Source of the DNA: Natronohydrobacter sp.
Lineage (GTDB): Bacteria > Pseudomonadota > Alphaproteobacteria > Rhodobacterales > Rhodobacteraceae
Length of the DNA: 6,966 bases
NCBI GenBank assembly: GCA_007116445.1
Contig: SKIM01000082.1
Coordinates: 1 to 6,966, forward strand
Direction: 5' to 3'
Numbering within the stretch: the first letter of the stretch is position 1; every line of letters begins with the position of its first letter. The notes below the pieces were generated by a model. That model was not told the DNA's origin. It was given only the letters and a program-made list of their open reading frames with translations, and searched no databases. Made by a program: the position numbers and the translations under genes. Shown here piece by piece: positions 6,778-6,966 of the stretch.

Positions 6778-6966
6778 CAGATGGCTTTGACTTCGGTGTC
6801 GGGCGAGAGGGATTTGAAAATCTGCTTCACGTTGATCTTGGTCGCATCATCCTTGAAGCCCGTGTCCTTGAACACAACGCGCAGCGGTTTGCGGGTGGCG
6901 AGGGTTTTGACCAGTGTTTCATCCACGCCATTGTCGAAGCACGCGATCAGGGCGGAGCCGGCGACA
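6777..6966 (-). CDS. mod: Type III site-specific DNA methyltransferase Mod, C-terminal end only
   Basis: Only the last 62 codons lie in the window, ending with a TGA at 6779-6777 that overlaps the next ATG by one base (TGATG). The tail reads ALIACFDNGVDETL, then LRVVFKDTGFKDDATKIN, then QIFKSLSPDTEVKAI. The VFKDTGF-KDD-KIN and SPDTEV pattern is characteristic of the extreme C-terminus of Type III Mod subunits, the part that follows the catalytic and target-recognition regions. Mod would methylate the recognition site and provide sequence specificity to the Mod-Res complex. Catalytic motifs and the target-recognition domain are outside the window, so the site and intactness cannot be judged. 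The operon promoter must also lie outside. Confidence 0.9.
   Translation of the reverse strand, partial: VAGSALIACFDNGVDETLVKTLATRKPLRVVFKDTGFKDDATKINVKQIFKSLSPDTEVKAI

Noticed and set aside
1..6966. CRISPR array, tRNA or rRNA
   Set aside because: No regularly spaced repeats and no cloverleaf or rRNA-like conserved stretches were seen on either strand.

Overview
The window looks like part of an alphaproteobacterial conjugative plasmid or integrative element. A Rhodobacterales/Roseobacter-group host is my best guess, based on the style of the VirB6 protein and the codon and GC character; I cannot confirm the taxon without a search. It holds the end of a type IV secretion (VirB) block on the plus strand and most of a Type III restriction-modification (R-M) operon on the minus strand. 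A small zinc-ribbon membrane protein gene lies between them.

Left part (1-1410, plus strand, about 35-50% GC in sampled lines): an unrecognised small protein whose start is probably outside the window is followed after 2 bp by a six-helix VirB6/TrbL-type inner-membrane channel protein. A strong hairpin (1418-1447) sits 7 bases after the virB6 stop. No virB8 or later vir gene follows, so the VirB operon ends here or was split.

Middle (1411-1976): a 100-residue zinc-ribbon plus one-helix protein is encoded convergently to virB6, with its own sigma70-like promoter at 1817-1845. The 194-bp gap 1783-1976 holds that promoter and an interrupted inverted repeat downstream of res, and nothing else I can identify.

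Right part (1977-6966, minus strand, mostly 60-75% GC with AT-richer stretches): in transcription order, the last 62 codons of the Type III methyltransferase mod; a 551-aa AlbA_2 (Schlafen-like)/GHKL-type ATPase protein whose start overlaps the mod stop (TGATG); a 22-codon micro-ORF; and a full-length 1027-aa Type III restriction subunit Res, with helicase motifs and a C-terminal PD-(D/E)xK nuclease. Mod recognises and methylates the site, and Res translocates or slides and cleaves unmodified DNA. The AlbA_2 protein is an accessory gene of unknown role.

The most interesting point is that the apparent 61-bp gap between the AlbA_2 gene and res is exactly filled by the micro-ORF. It has an ATGA overlap with its neighbour at each end and contains an in-frame 12-bp tandem repeat. 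The whole operon mod - albA2 - micro-ORF - res would then be translated as a chain of stop/start overlaps. The micro-ORF and the last roughly 70 codons of the AlbA_2 gene also lie in an AT-rich trough (about 37-53% GC) between GC-rich flanks, which hints at a mosaic or domain-swapped segment.
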